64,000 bases of DNA from Sporosarcina sp. Te-1 (GTDB lineage: Bacteria; Bacillota; Bacilli; Bacillales_A; Planococcaceae). The notes under the pieces are model-generated. The model saw only the letters and a program-made list of their open reading frames with translations. It was not told where the DNA came from and made no database searches. Location: the NCBI RefSeq assembly GCF_017498505.1, contig NZ_CP071798.1, positions 1,116,001 through 1,180,000 on the forward strand, given 5' to 3'. Position 1 is the stretch's first letter. Every line of letters starts with the position of its first letter. The translations under genes were made by a program, and so were the position numbers. This document shows positions 1-8,289 of this stretch, piece by piece.

Positions 1-1074
1 GCGTTGTATCCGGTATACATAGGCCAAGATTTCGGCAACTGTCTTGAAAAATTGCTCAGGAATACGGTCGCCTATCTCGGCTTCATCGTAAAGGGCCCTT
101 GCCAAAGGTCTGTTCTCCACCATGACAATATCATGTTCTTTGGCGATCAATTTAATTTTCTGGGCTACAAAATCAACACCTTTTGCCACGATGACTGGTG
201 CATCCATATCTTTGTCATCATACTTCAGTGCAATCGCGTAATGGGTCGGGTTTGTGATGACCACGTCCGCTTTCGGTACTTCTTGCATCATTCTCCTCAT
301 CGCCATTTCGCGTTGGCGTTGCTTAATCCGGGACTTGATGATCGGATCGCCTTCCGAATTTTTATATTCATCCTTGATGTCTTGCTTTGACATGCGAAGG
401 TTTTTTTCGTAATCATATTTCTGATAGAAATAGTCCAAAACTGAAATAAATAATAGAACAAAAGAAGCGACGATTCCCATGAGTGCAACAAGCTGCCCGA
501 CTGTCACAAGCGTGTCGTGAGGCGTCTTGAAAGCAAGCCCAAGAACTTTGTCGATATTCATCATGACAATCAATGTGGTGACAGAACCGATAAAAGATAT
601 TTTCAGCAGCGACTTTAGCAATTCCACTAAGGCACGAACAGAAAAAATTCTTTTCAAGCCTTTAATCGGATCGATTTTTTTAAGGTCAAACTTTAACGGT
701 TCCCCTGTAAAAAGTAAACCGAATTGAACTAGATTGCCTGCAACCCCTGCCACCACTGCAATTAACATGACCGGTAATAGAATGTAGGCCATCTGCTTGA
801 CCATTTCAATGTAAATGAGCATTACACCCTCATGATCTAATTCGTCAATTGACAAATACTCATTGAAGGTATGTTCAAAGAAAACAAAGAAGTGATCTCT
901 CATAAATCCAGCTGCAAAAAATAAAAAGAGAAAGACAAGAAGTAATACAATGGCACTGGTTACATCTTGGCTCTTTAAGACTTGTCCTTTTTTACGGGAG
1001 TCTTGACGTTTCTTCGGTGTGGCTTTTTCTGTTTTCTCACCGGCAAAAAATTGCAAATCAAGCCGCAGCAACAA
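1..1074 (-). CDS. flhB: FlhB, flagellar type III export gate protein (3' end cut by window)
   Basis: FlhB is a membrane component of the flagellar type III export gate and switches substrate class from rod/hook to filament proteins. The reading frame is open to base 1, giving 358 codons; the B. subtilis protein is about 360 residues, so only the last codons and stop are missing. The N-terminus reads LRLDLQFFAGEKTEKATPKK, typical of the family, followed by several hydrophobic segments and a cytoplasmic domain. The autocleavage motif NPTH lies near residue 275. The start is taken as the TTG at 1074, eight bases after a perfect AGGAGG; a second TTG at 1071 is possible. The fliR stop lies immediately upstream, so the two are probably translationally coupled. 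Confidence 0.95.
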   Translation of the reverse strand, partial: MLLRLDLQFFAGEKTEKATPKKRQDSRKKGQVLKSQDVTSAIVLLLVFLFLFFAAGFMRDHFFVFFEHTFNEYLSIDELDHEGVMLIYIEMVKQMAYILLPVMLIAVVAGVAGNLVQFGLLFTGEPLKFDLKKIDPIKGLKRIFSVRALVELLKSLLKISFIGSVTTLIVMMNIDKVLGLAFKTPHDTLVTVGQLVALMGIVASFVLLFISVLDYFYQKYDYEKNLRMSKQDIKDEYKNSEGDPIIKSRIKQRQREMAMRRMMQEVPKADVVITNPTHYAIALKYDDKDMDAPVIVAKGVDFVAQKIKLIAKEHDIVMVENRPLARALYDEAEIGDRIPEQFFKTVAEILAYVYRIQR

Positions 1075-1075
1075 A

Positions 1076-1852
1076 TCAGCCACCTCCTAAAATAATCATC
1101 AACCCACGCATGGAGGACATCATGACTTCAAACAACTTCTGCATGACAGCGATCATGACGCCTGCCATGATTGCAAGAACTAGAAAACTAACCCCTATTT
1201 TAATTGGAAAACCGACCACGAAAATATTCAGCTGGGGAACGGTCCTCGCTGTAATTCCAAGCGCCAAATCGACTAAAAAAAGAGTAGCGACGATCGGGAT
1301 GGACATTTGAAACGCTATGGCGAAAGTCATGACAAACGTTCTAACAACGAATTCGATTACTCGTTCATCCGCAAAAGCCGGCCATAAATGATCCACTGAT
1401 ATGAATTGGTAGCTATAAAATATTCCATCCAACAACATGTGATGACCATTCAGTGAGAGTAATAACAGCAGCGCAAGCGCATTGAAAAACTGGCCGAGCA
1501 ACGGCGATTGGGCGCCGGTTTGCGGATCAATGACATTAGCGATGGCAAAACCCATTTGAAAGTCGATAAATCCGCCCGCAATCTGAATAGCAGAAATGAC
1601 AATATAGGCGATCATCCCAATAAAGAGCCCGACCATCGCTTCTTTCATTACCAGGAGAAAATAGGTCCCATCTATTTCAAGCGGCGGAACATCCATCGTA
1701 AAAACGATCATCCATGCGAGCAATGCGGCGAAAATAATTCGATGTGTCGCAGGAATCGCCCGGTAAGAAAATAAAGGAACAGTTAAAATGAATGCTGAAA
1801 CTCTCGTCAAAATTAGCAGGTATAACGGGACGGAAGATAAAAACTGTTCCAT
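1076..1852 (-). CDS. fliR: FliR, flagellar export gate membrane protein
   Basis: FliR forms the core of the flagellar export channel in the inner membrane together with FliP and FliQ, inside the basal body MS ring. The 258-residue product matches the usual length of about 260 and is almost entirely hydrophobic, with roughly six membrane segments and the family stretch ITARTVPQLNIFVVGFPIK near residue 205. The ATG at 1852 lies four bases after the fliQ stop. It is part of the compact fliO-fliP-fliQ-fliR-flhB block. Family assignment is secure from sequence and neighbours. Confidence 0.96.
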   Translation of the reverse strand: MEQFLSSVPLYLLILTRVSAFILTVPLFSYRAIPATHRIIFAALLAWMIVFTMDVPPLEIDGTYFLLVMKEAMVGLFIGMIAYIVISAIQIAGGFIDFQMGFAIANVIDPQTGAQSPLLGQFFNALALLLLLSLNGHHMLLDGIFYSYQFISVDHLWPAFADERVIEFVVRTFVMTFAIAFQMSIPIVATLFLVDLALGITARTVPQLNIFVVGFPIKIGVSFLVLAIMAGVMIAVMQKLFEVMMSSMRGLMIILGGG

Positions 1853-1856
1853 TCAA

Positions 1857-2126
1857 TCACCCGATAAACCGAGTCAGATTATCAAATATATCGGAAGCGA
1901 ACGATGTGACGCGTGATAACATCCACGGACCGAAAAAGATGATGGCAACAAGCACTGCGATAATCTTTGGCACAAACGCCAAGGTCTGTTCCTGAATTTG
2001 TGTCGTCGCCTGAAAAATACTGACAATCAAACCTGTCACCAACGCGACGATCAATAAAGGACCTGAAGTCAAAAGAATGACCCAAACCGAACGTTCCGCG
2101 ATGGAAATGACCATTTCTCCCGACAT
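1857..2126 (-). CDS. fliQ: FliQ, flagellar export gate membrane protein
   Basis: FliQ is a small inner-membrane subunit of the flagellar export gate that packs around the FliP/FliR core. The 89 residues form two hydrophobic hairpin helices separated by the strongly conserved loop QATTQIQEQTLAFVPK. The ATG at 2126 is preceded by GGAGGG. Length equals that of B. subtilis FliQ. It sits between fliP and fliR, separated from fliP by about 40 bases without an evident signal. Confidence 0.96.
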   Translation of the reverse strand: MSGEMVISIAERSVWVILLTSGPLLIVALVTGLIVSIFQATTQIQEQTLAFVPKIIAVLVAIIFFGPWMLSRVTSFASDIFDNLTRFIG

Positions 2127-2167
2127 ATGGACCCTCCTGACTAGTCATGTATTCTCTGAATATCTTG

Positions 2168-2833
2168 CTAAAAACTTTGCAACAACGATTTAATAATCAA
2201 ATACCATCCATCAACTAAGACGAAAAGCAGTATTTTAAATGGCAATGAAATCATGACAGGCGGAAGCATCATCATCCCCATGGACATCAGGACACTCGCG
2301 ACGATCATGTCAATGACAAGGAAAGGGATAAAGATCATGAAACCCATTTGAAAAGCCGTTTTCAGTTCACTGAGGGCGAACGCGGGAACAAGCATGGTGA
2401 GCGGGATGTCCTCCATCTTCTCTGGGCGTTCTGCTTCGTTATAACGGAGGAAAAGCTCCAAATCTTTCTGCCTCGTATGCTTGCTCATGAACTCTTTAAA
2501 TGGCAGGCTCGCTTTGTCATAAGCTTCATCCAATGTAATTTCTTCATTGAATAAAGGGGTCAAAGCTGTTTCATTCACTTGTTGGAAAGTAGGCGCCATG
2601 ATAAAGAAAGTTAAGAACAATGCCAAACCGACTAGCACCTGATTAGGCGGCATCTGTTGCGTAGCGAGTGCTGTTCTGACAAAAGACAGCACGATGATAA
2701 TCCTGGCGAATGAAGTCATCAGAATCAGAATAGCTGGCGCTACAGACAGAACAGTAAGCAAAAGTAGCATTTTGATGGATGTCGAAACGTTTTCCGGATT
2801 ACTATCCGAAAAGAACTGCATAAACTCATTCAT
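2168..2833 (-). CDS. fliP: FliP, flagellar export gate membrane protein
   Basis: FliP forms a pentameric ring at the heart of the flagellar type III export gate. The 221-residue product has an N-terminal hydrophobic helix, the family stretches [19 protein letters not shown] and [11 protein letters not shown], and a C-terminal membrane pair containing [17 protein letters not shown]. Unlike enterobacterial FliP it has no long cleavable signal peptide, as is usual in Bacillus. Its ATG overlaps the end of fliO by eight bases, so translation is probably coupled. Confidence 0.97.
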   Translation of the reverse strand: MNEFMQFFSDSNPENVSTSIKMLLLLTVLSVAPAILILMTSFARIIIVLSFVRTALATQQMPPNQVLVGLALFLTFFIMAPTFQQVNETALTPLFNEEITLDEAYDKASLPFKEFMSKHTRQKDLELFLRYNEAERPEKMEDIPLTMLVPAFALSELKTAFQMGFMIFIPFLVIDMIVASVLMSMGMMMLPPVMISLPFKILLFVLVDGWYLIIKSLLQSF

Positions 2834-3518
2834 CTTTTCTGCTCTCCTTTTCCTCCAACCGCTTCATGTGCTGTCTTCTCTCCGCATTCAATTCCTCAAT
2901 GCGGGCGCTGAAAATCTGTCCAAAGTGATGTTCATCCCGTTCCTCATTTGATGCAGGCCGAACTTCTTTTTTGGCGACTTTTGAAAACAACCGTTCCAAC
3001 AAGCCCTCTTCCGGTAATTCACCGCCGTCCTGAAAGTAGTTTTGCAGACGGGCAATTTCCTCCGGATCCGTAATCTCCTTAAGCAATTCGACATTCTCTC
3101 CGACACCTACTATATAGTAAGAATCTCCGATGCTGACAAGTTGGATGGATTTCTGCTGGCCCAACGCCAAGCCGCCTAAGTTTTTCATTAATTTGTTCGA
3201 CTGATAGGCTTTATTTTTACGGTTAATGAATTTAAGTAAGGCGAATAACAAGCCGATCACGAAAACAAAGGCGAATAATGTCTTGCCATAATCAAGCCAA
3301 GACAAACCGACAGCTGCCCCGTCGTCCGGACGGTCAGCAGCTGGCATCTCATTTTCGGTATCAGGTTTTTCGTCTTGTCCGGCGTCTTTTCCATAGTAGT
3401 CCGAAACAAATTTACTGGAATCGGATGCTGCTTTCACAGTGGATGACTCATTAGAAATAAGAACTATGGCAACAAGCAAGAGCGCTGATAACAAACGGAA
3501 AATGACTGATTTCTTCAT
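2826..3518 (-). CDS. fliO: FliO (B. subtilis FliZ), flagellar export assembly factor
   Basis: FliO-type proteins (called FliZ in B. subtilis) help assemble the FliP ring of the export gate. The 230-residue product starts with a signal-like segment (residues 1-30, ending near VKAA), then an acidic linker, one membrane helix around residues 77-97 ([18 protein letters not shown]), and a basic cytoplasmic tail. The FliO core [20 protein letters not shown] follows the helix. It lies between cheY and fliP, four bases after the cheY stop, exactly as in B. subtilis. The highly charged C-terminus is variable in this family. Confidence 0.9.
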   Translation of the reverse strand: MKKSVIFRLLSALLLVAIVLISNESSTVKAASDSSKFVSDYYGKDAGQDEKPDTENEMPAADRPDDGAAVGLSWLDYGKTLFAFVFVIGLLFALLKFINRKNKAYQSNKLMKNLGGLALGQQKSIQLVSIGDSYYIVGVGENVELLKEITDPEEIARLQNYFQDGGELPEEGLLERLFSKVAKKEVRPASNEERDEHHFGQIFSARIEELNAERRQHMKRLEEKESRKDE

Positions 3519-3522
3519 TCGC

Positions 3523-3885
3523 TTATCCTAGTGCTTTTTGAATTGCTTCGACCACTCGATCTGCTTGGAAAGGCTTCACGATAAAGTCTTTGGCACCCGC
3601 TTGGATCGCATCAATGACCATAGCCTGCTGTCCCATAGCTGAGCACATAATGATGGTAGCAGATGGATCTTTTGCTTTAATTTCCTTTAGGGCTGCGATC
3701 CCATCCATTTCCGGCATGGTAATATCCATTGTGACTAGATCCGGTTTCAGATCAAAATATTTTTCGACCGCTTGTGCGCCATCAGCTGCTTCACCGACAA
3801 CTTCAAAATTGTTTTTTGTTAGGATATCTTTAATCATCATACGCATGAAAGCAGCGTCGTCTACTATTAAAATACGTTTACTCAT
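3523..3885 (-). CDS. cheY: CheY, chemotaxis response regulator
   Basis: CheY is the single-domain response regulator that carries the chemotaxis signal from CheA to the flagellar switch proteins FliM and FliY. The 120 residues are one receiver domain with acidic pocket Asp9-Asp10, phospho-acceptor Asp54 (in VTMDITMPEMDG), Ser82 and Lys104 before Pro105. The start ATG at 3885 follows a GGAGG-type site (cctcc on the plus strand at about 3895). It is located between fliY, which encodes its phosphatase, and fliO, a placement typical of Bacillales. Confidence 0.97.
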   Translation of the reverse strand: MSKRILIVDDAAFMRMMIKDILTKNNFEVVGEAADGAQAVEKYFDLKPDLVTMDITMPEMDGIAALKEIKAKDPSATIIMCSAMGQQAMVIDAIQAGAKDFIVKPFQADRVVEAIQKALG

Positions 3886-3905
3886 TTATGGGAGCCTCCT
3901 AGTTT

Positions 3906-5117
3906 CTATCGTAAATTATTCAATCTTTCTGTCTGACTTAAAATATCTGTAATACGAACACCAAAGTTCTCGTCAATAACAACGACTTCTCCTCTGGCAA
4001 CATGCCGGTTGTTGACAAGAATATCTACCGGCTCTCCTGCCAATTTATCCAACTCGATGATAGAACCGCTCGATAATTCCAGAATCTCCTTCACCGAACG
4101 TTTCGTACGTCCAAGTTCTACCGTAACATTCAGCGGAATATCCAGCAGCATATTCAAATTGTTCGTTTCCGAATGACTCAGAGAAGGTGATTCGAAATTG
4201 GCGAATTGGGCCTGTTGAACATGTACTTGCGGCTGCGGGCTATGTTGCCTTGGCGGCAATTGGGTCGCAGACTGTCCATAGCTAGGCATGTTTTGCTGTT
4301 CTTGCTGGTGATCAAACGGATTATGACTCGTTTCATATGTCGGCTGCTGCTCCACTCGGGGCTGTTCCGTTTGTACTGGTCGTGCCGGAGCTTCCACGGC
4401 TGCGGCCGCTTCATTGTCGGAACCTTCGCCAAGCAATGAACCTACCAAATTCTTACCGAAGTCCAGCGGGAATAATTGCATAATATTCGAGTCAATCAAT
4501 GTACCTACTTTTAACTCGAACGAAACTTTGATGAGTGGATTTTCATCCGGAATATGTTCCATGCCCTCATCTGCTTGGACATCCATCAAATCGATCGTCG
4601 GTGGAGAAATATCAACTTTCTTGCTGAAAACAGTTGACATGGACGTCGCCGCGGATCCCATCATTTGATTCATCGCTTCCTGGACCGCGCTCAGATGAAT
4701 CTCATTCAGCTCCTCTTGCGGACTAAGCCCGTCTCCACCCAACATCAGATCGGCAATGATTGCCGCATCACTCTGCTTAATGACAAGAAGATTGATGCCA
4801 TTTAAACCTTCTGTATACTCCACTTGAATCGCAACATATGGATGTATAAATTCCGCTTCCAGCAGAGAGCGATCGATGACAGAAATAGAGGGCGTGGTTA
4901 TCTCCACTTTTTGCCCTAACAATGACGACAGCGCAGTGGCGGAACTACCGAATGAAATGTTGCCGATTTCACCTAACGCATCTTGTTCGATTGCACTCAA
5001 ATGATCTTCTGTACGAATGCTGCTTGGGGAATCCTTCGTCTCATCGGTTGTTGGCAACGGTTCTCCCCTCAGCAGTGCTTCGATTTCTTCTTGGGAAAGA
5101 ATATTATCACTCATCAT
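3906..5117 (-). CDS. fliY: FliY, flagellar switch protein and CheY-P phosphatase
   Basis: FliY combines the FliN role in the C-ring with a CheC-type phosphatase that dephosphorylates CheY-P. The N-terminus DNILSQEEIEALLRGE resembles the CheY-binding segment of FliM. Two CheC active-site helices are intact (E-I-G-N in DALGEIGNISFG and E-A-M-N in VQEAMNQMMG). A Gln/Pro-rich linker of about 90 residues follows, then a C-terminal SpoA/FliN domain. The start is set at the ATG at 5117, seven bases after GGAGGGG, giving 403 residues; a second ATG at 5114 is possible. The start overlaps the end of fliM by 11 bases, so coupling is expected. Confidence 0.95.
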   Translation of the reverse strand: MMSDNILSQEEIEALLRGEPLPTTDETKDSPSSIRTEDHLSAIEQDALGEIGNISFGSSATALSSLLGQKVEITTPSISVIDRSLLEAEFIHPYVAIQVEYTEGLNGINLLVIKQSDAAIIADLMLGGDGLSPQEELNEIHLSAVQEAMNQMMGSAATSMSTVFSKKVDISPPTIDLMDVQADEGMEHIPDENPLIKVSFELKVGTLIDSNIMQLFPLDFGKNLVGSLLGEGSDNEAAAAVEAPARPVQTEQPRVEQQPTYETSHNPFDHQQEQQNMPSYGQSATQLPPRQHSPQPQVHVQQAQFANFESPSLSHSETNNLNMLLDIPLNVTVELGRTKRSVKEILELSSGSIIELDKLAGEPVDILVNNRHVARGEVVVIDENFGVRITDILSQTERLNNLR

Positions 5118-6105
5118 CTTCATCCCCTCCATTCCATGTATCTATTATTTGAACAGCCATACGATTACGCAAATGACCTGGTTGTCCGATGAATTTTGGC
5201 AAATCGCCCACTTTAATCATAAGTGGATCTTCGATTTTACTATTTAATGAAATGACATCCCCCTGTTGTAAATAGAGGAAATCCTGCACGGAAATCATCC
5301 CTTGACCCAGTTCTGTGACAATCGGTAATGTCGCTTGTTTTAAGCGTTTTTCAAGTCGCAGACTCTGTTCCGGTGATGGTTCTTTTTTATTTGACTGCAT
5401 CCAATACCGGACCGACAAGTTCGGAACAATCGGTTCCAAGACGACATGCGGAATACAAATGTTAATCATGCCGCTCGATTCGCCGATCTGAATATTGAAC
5501 GAGATGACTACCACAGTCTCGTTCGGCGAAATCATTTGCAGAAATTGTGGATTGACTTCCATTTCCGTCAAGTACGGATCAATTTCAATAATGCCTGTCC
5601 AAGCTTCCCGTAAATTGTCAAAGGATCGTTCAAATAGATTTGTTAAAATCTTTGTTTCAATTTCGGTCATGTTATCCACTTTACCCGGTCCTTCTCCCAC
5701 ACCGCCCATAAGCCGGTCCAGCATGGAGTAGGCGACATTCGGATTGACCTCCATCAAGATATTTCCTTCCAGCGGAGGAACTTCAAAGATATTGATCAAC
5801 GTCATATTTGGAATCGAACGGATGAATTCCTCGAAAGGTATCTGATCGACGGAGGCCACGTTAATTTGAATATAAGTCCGCAATTGAGCAGAAAAATAAG
5901 TTGTCAACAAACGGGCAAAATTTTCGTGAATTCTTGTTAAACTGCGGATTTGATCTTTTGAGAACCGGAGAGCACGCTTAAAGTCATAGACTTTCACCTT
6001 GCGGGTCTCCTCATCCTTCTTCATGTCCTCCGCCGACATTTCCCCTGTTGACAAAGCCGACAACAGAGCATCAATTTCACTTTGGGATAAAATATCTCCC
6101 GACAT
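5107..6105 (-). CDS. fliM: FliM, flagellar motor switch protein
   Basis: FliM is the C-ring protein that binds CheY-P and links the signal to FliG. The 332-residue product has the family length, begins with the CheY-binding peptide ILSQSEIDALLSAL, continues with the CheC-like middle domain (VMEV-type core near residue 130, LDRLMGGVGEGP) and ends with a SpoA domain (LGQGMISVQDFLYLQQGDVI). It is followed by an overlapping fliY. The ATG at 6105 follows a purine-rich GGAGG-type site. No defect is visible. Confidence 0.97.
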   Translation of the reverse strand: MSGDILSQSEIDALLSALSTGEMSAEDMKKDEETRKVKVYDFKRALRFSKDQIRSLTRIHENFARLLTTYFSAQLRTYIQINVASVDQIPFEEFIRSIPNMTLINIFEVPPLEGNILMEVNPNVAYSMLDRLMGGVGEGPGKVDNMTEIETKILTNLFERSFDNLREAWTGIIEIDPYLTEMEVNPQFLQMISPNETVVVISFNIQIGESSGMINICIPHVVLEPIVPNLSVRYWMQSNKKEPSPEQSLRLEKRLKQATLPIVTELGQGMISVQDFLYLQQGDVISLNSKIEDPLMIKVGDLPKFIGQPGHLRNRMAVQIIDTWNGGDEDDE

Positions 6106-6149
6106 AAGGCCACCTCCCCCGGTACTTACTTCAACAATCCCATCTCATG

Positions 6150-6578
6150 TTATTGGATGATATAGGAAACGATATATACTTTTTGAATTTCCCCTTCTTG
6201 CATGAGCGGGTTCAATTGTGATTTGATCGAATCCTCAAACGCCTGTTTCCCAGCTTTGCCTTCCAGATCTTTCGAAGTCATTTCAGAAAGCTCTTGGATG
6301 ACGATGTTGTTGACTTGGAAATCGCGTTTTGCCAATTCTTCAGCCGCTTTTTTATTATCCGTTTGGATTTTCAATGAAATTCGGATAAACTGCCTGCCAG
6401 CTAGATTTGTAGTGATTTCAGGCACATCGACAGAAGCTTCGATGATTTCATCAATTGATGGTTCTTTGGGTCCATCTGCACCTTTATTGAATTGTAAAGC
6501 GAGTATGAGACCAACAATACCAACTAGCGTAATAACAACTAAAATGATCAAGGTGATCGTAAGTGCTTTATTCTTCAT
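6150..6578 (-). CDS. fliL: FliL, flagellar basal body/stator-associated protein
   Basis: FliL is a single-pass membrane protein that sits next to the stators and supports motor torque. The product starts KNKALTITLIILVVITLVGI, giving one membrane helix at about residues 5-27, and the periplasmic-side FliL domain follows (DVPEITTNLAGRQFIRISLK). The ATG at 6578 is chosen because GGGGGAAGAAG precedes it, giving 142 residues; the frame stays open upstream but without a ribosome site. It overlaps flbD by 11 bases. Confidence 0.92.
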   Translation of the reverse strand: MKNKALTITLIILVVITLVGIVGLILALQFNKGADGPKEPSIDEIIEASVDVPEITTNLAGRQFIRISLKIQTDNKKAAEELAKRDFQVNNIVIQELSEMTSKDLEGKAGKQAFEDSIKSQLNPLMQEGEIQKVYIVSYIIQ

Positions 6579-6789
6579 CTTCTTCCCCCCGGATGTGCGG
6601 ATTCGATAAGAGCTGAACTGACTGATAAAATTCAATGATACGGCGATTGACCTCGTCTATCGGATCGAGTACGACATACTTAGAACCAGTCGTCAACGTG
6701 ATCGTCGTATCGGGGAACGATTCGACTTTCTCTATGTACAAGGCATTCAACGTAAACGTCGTGCCGTTCAATCGTGTAATTTGTATCAT
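6568..6789 (-). CDS. flbD: FlbD/YlzI, small flagellar operon protein (SwrD family)
   Basis: This 73-residue protein belongs to the FlbD/YlzI family, called SwrD in B. subtilis where it raises motor power. It begins IQITRLNGTTFTLNALYIEK and contains LTTGSKYVVLDPIDEV. The ATG at 6789 matches the family start. The nearest Shine-Dalgarno sequence (AGGAGG, 6827-6822) is 32 bases upstream, with a seven-base-pair GC hairpin (6797-6818) in between; folding of the hairpin would shorten the effective spacing to about ten bases. A GTG at 6807 in the hairpin loop is a less likely alternative start. Confidence 0.9.
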   Translation of the reverse strand: MIQITRLNGTTFTLNALYIEKVESFPDTTITLTTGSKYVVLDPIDEVNRRIIEFYQSVQLLSNPHIRGEEDEE

Positions 6790-6796
6790 ATGTAAG

Positions 6797-6827
6797 GGGC
6801 CGGGCACAGAGCCGGCCCGACCCTCCT
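6797..6827 (-). promoter_or_regulatory. Shine-Dalgarno plus intervening GC hairpin of flbD
   Basis: AGGAGG at 6827-6822 is followed by arms GGGCCGG (minus strand, 6818-6812) and CCGGCCC (6803-6797) with an eight-base loop, then CTTACAT and the flbD ATG. The seven GC pairs lie between ribosome site and start codon. No U-tract follows, so a terminator is unlikely. Confidence 0.6.
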
Positions 6828-6916
6828 TTTATACCTATTATAAGTGTTAGTTGATTAGTAGTATATAAAAAAATTAATAATTTCTATGACATATTATTGA
6901 AAATATTAATAGGGTG

Positions 6917-6939
6917 CTAGGTGCCAAAATGGCACCTAG
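6917..6939 (-). other. Perfect hairpin in the flgE-flbD intergenic region
   Basis: Arms CTAGGTGCC and GGCACCTAG around the loop AAAAT form a perfect nine-base-pair stem inside the 195-nt AT-rich gap between flgE and flbD. Only scattered Ts follow on the minus strand, so it is at best a weak terminator; mRNA processing or 3'-end protection of the upstream operon part is an alternative. Confidence 0.6.
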
Positions 6940-6984
6940 TAATCTGCATAAAAAACTGAATCAATAAAACTAAATCATCCCAAA

Positions 6985-7809
6985 TTATCGTTTTAAGTTA
7001 ACAAGTTCTTGCAGAATTTCATCCGACGTTGTGATAATCCGTGTGTTTGCTTGGAAACCACGTTGTGCCACGATCATCTCAGTAAATTCTTCAGACAAGT
7101 CGACGTTGGACATTTCGAGAGAGCCGGATTTGATTGCACCATGACCACCATCTCCTAATGGCTCACCAACTGATGCAGCACCTGAGTTCGCTGAGACTTT
7201 AAACAAATTGCCTCCTGCTTTTTCAAGACCGCCTGGATTATTGAATTTCGCCAATGCAATTACTTGGGTACCTTCCAATTCTCCGTCAACTACATAATTA
7301 ACTACACCTGTTTGACCAATTGAGAGTGAAGTTGCATTTAAAGGCACCGTGATCTTGGCATCTGCTGAATCTAATAGAAAACGCCCATCCCCATCAACAA
7401 TAATTGCTTGTGTAGCATCGTCTGGATTTTCAACAAGATAGAAATTCCCTGCTCGCGTATACAATGCATCGGCGGCCGTCGCCCCATCCTGAACCCGGAA
7501 ATAACCGTCCCCTTCAATCGCAAGGTCTAATGTATTACCTGTAAATTGAGTTGAACCTGCACCATGAATCGTATCAATTGCAGCCAGTTGTGAACCTAAC
7601 CCTACTTGTTTCGGGTTTACACCTCCGCGAGTTCCCGTTGCATTTGGACCAGATGCTCCAGCTACAGTTTGTGAATAGAGATCTTTAAAGATCGTCCGGC
7701 TCTTTTTAAACCCATACGTATTGACATTGGCAATGTTATTACCAATCACATCTAATTTCGTTTGAAAATTTTTGAGCCCTGAAATTCCTGAGTACATTGA
7801 ACGTAACAT
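6985..7809 (-). CDS. flgE: FlgE, flagellar hook protein (short Bacillus type, formerly FlgG)
   Basis: This is the hook structural protein, a short Bacillus-type FlgE that older annotations call FlgG. It has 274 residues against 264 in B. subtilis. The N-terminal rod/hook signature is SGLKNFQTKLDVIGNNIANV, followed by NTYGFKKSRTIFKDLYSQTV; the middle part contains LDLAIEGDGYFRV; and the C-terminal heptad region reads NVDLSEEFTEMIVAQRGFQA. Export depends on the flagellar type III apparatus and its length on FliK. The ATG at 7809 follows GAGAGGGGAAAATAAAC. It follows the TIGR02530-type gene and precedes flbD. Confidence 0.93.
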   Translation of the reverse strand: MLRSMYSGISGLKNFQTKLDVIGNNIANVNTYGFKKSRTIFKDLYSQTVAGASGPNATGTRGGVNPKQVGLGSQLAAIDTIHGAGSTQFTGNTLDLAIEGDGYFRVQDGATAADALYTRAGNFYLVENPDDATQAIIVDGDGRFLLDSADAKITVPLNATSLSIGQTGVVNYVVDGELEGTQVIALAKFNNPGGLEKAGGNLFKVSANSGAASVGEPLGDGGHGAIKSGSLEMSNVDLSEEFTEMIVAQRGFQANTRIITTSDEILQELVNLKR

Positions 7810-7893
7810 GTTTATTTTCCCCTCTCGGATTGTAAGTTGTAGCTGCCTCTGTCGGTCGGCAGTACGGTGGCATCCTCATTTGGAGGTCCTGCC

Positions 7894-8274
7894 TTAGTTC
7901 AGCACAATCGTGCCGTCAATGTTGGTGAATAATTGATCTTTCGCTTCCATGCGATCCATCGCCGTAATCACGGTTGCGTTTTTTGCGCTAACGATAAGCG
8001 CGGCTTTGTCCATGAGCACGAGCGAGTCCTTAATTCCTTTTTGTCTGGCCTCGTTCACTTTTTCTGTGACATGTGCCCATTCGGCATCTGTAATTTGGAT
8101 ATTCCGCTCACGCAATCGATCAGTAGCATGTTTGCTAATTTTTAACGGCTGCGTTTGAATGGCGTCATTGAGTTGCTCCAAAAATGACTGTTTTGGACTT
8201 TGTGACCTTTGTAGAGGCTTCCCCTGACGGATGAGCGGCTGTGATGGAACGCGATGGATATTCAATTGATCCAT
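7894..8274 (-). CDS. TIGR02530-family flagellar operon protein, function unknown
   Basis: A 126-residue protein without signal peptide or membrane segment. It matches my memory of the TIGR02530 flagellar operon family: a variable Gln-rich N-terminus, the core LKISKHATDRLRERNIQI at about residues 44-61, and the terminal motif FTNIDGTIVLN. The function of this family is not established. It lies between flgD and flgE, where B. subtilis 168 lacks such a gene, so a role in hook assembly or as a hook/FlgD accessory is an inference from position only. The ATG at 8274 overlaps nothing and follows a GGGG-rich site. Confidence 0.85.
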   Translation of the reverse strand: MDQLNIHRVPSQPLIRQGKPLQRSQSPKQSFLEQLNDAIQTQPLKISKHATDRLRERNIQITDAEWAHVTEKVNEARQKGIKDSLVLMDKAALIVSAKNATVITAMDRMEAKDQLFTNIDGTIVLN

Positions 8275-8289
8275 TCGATCGCCCCTTTT

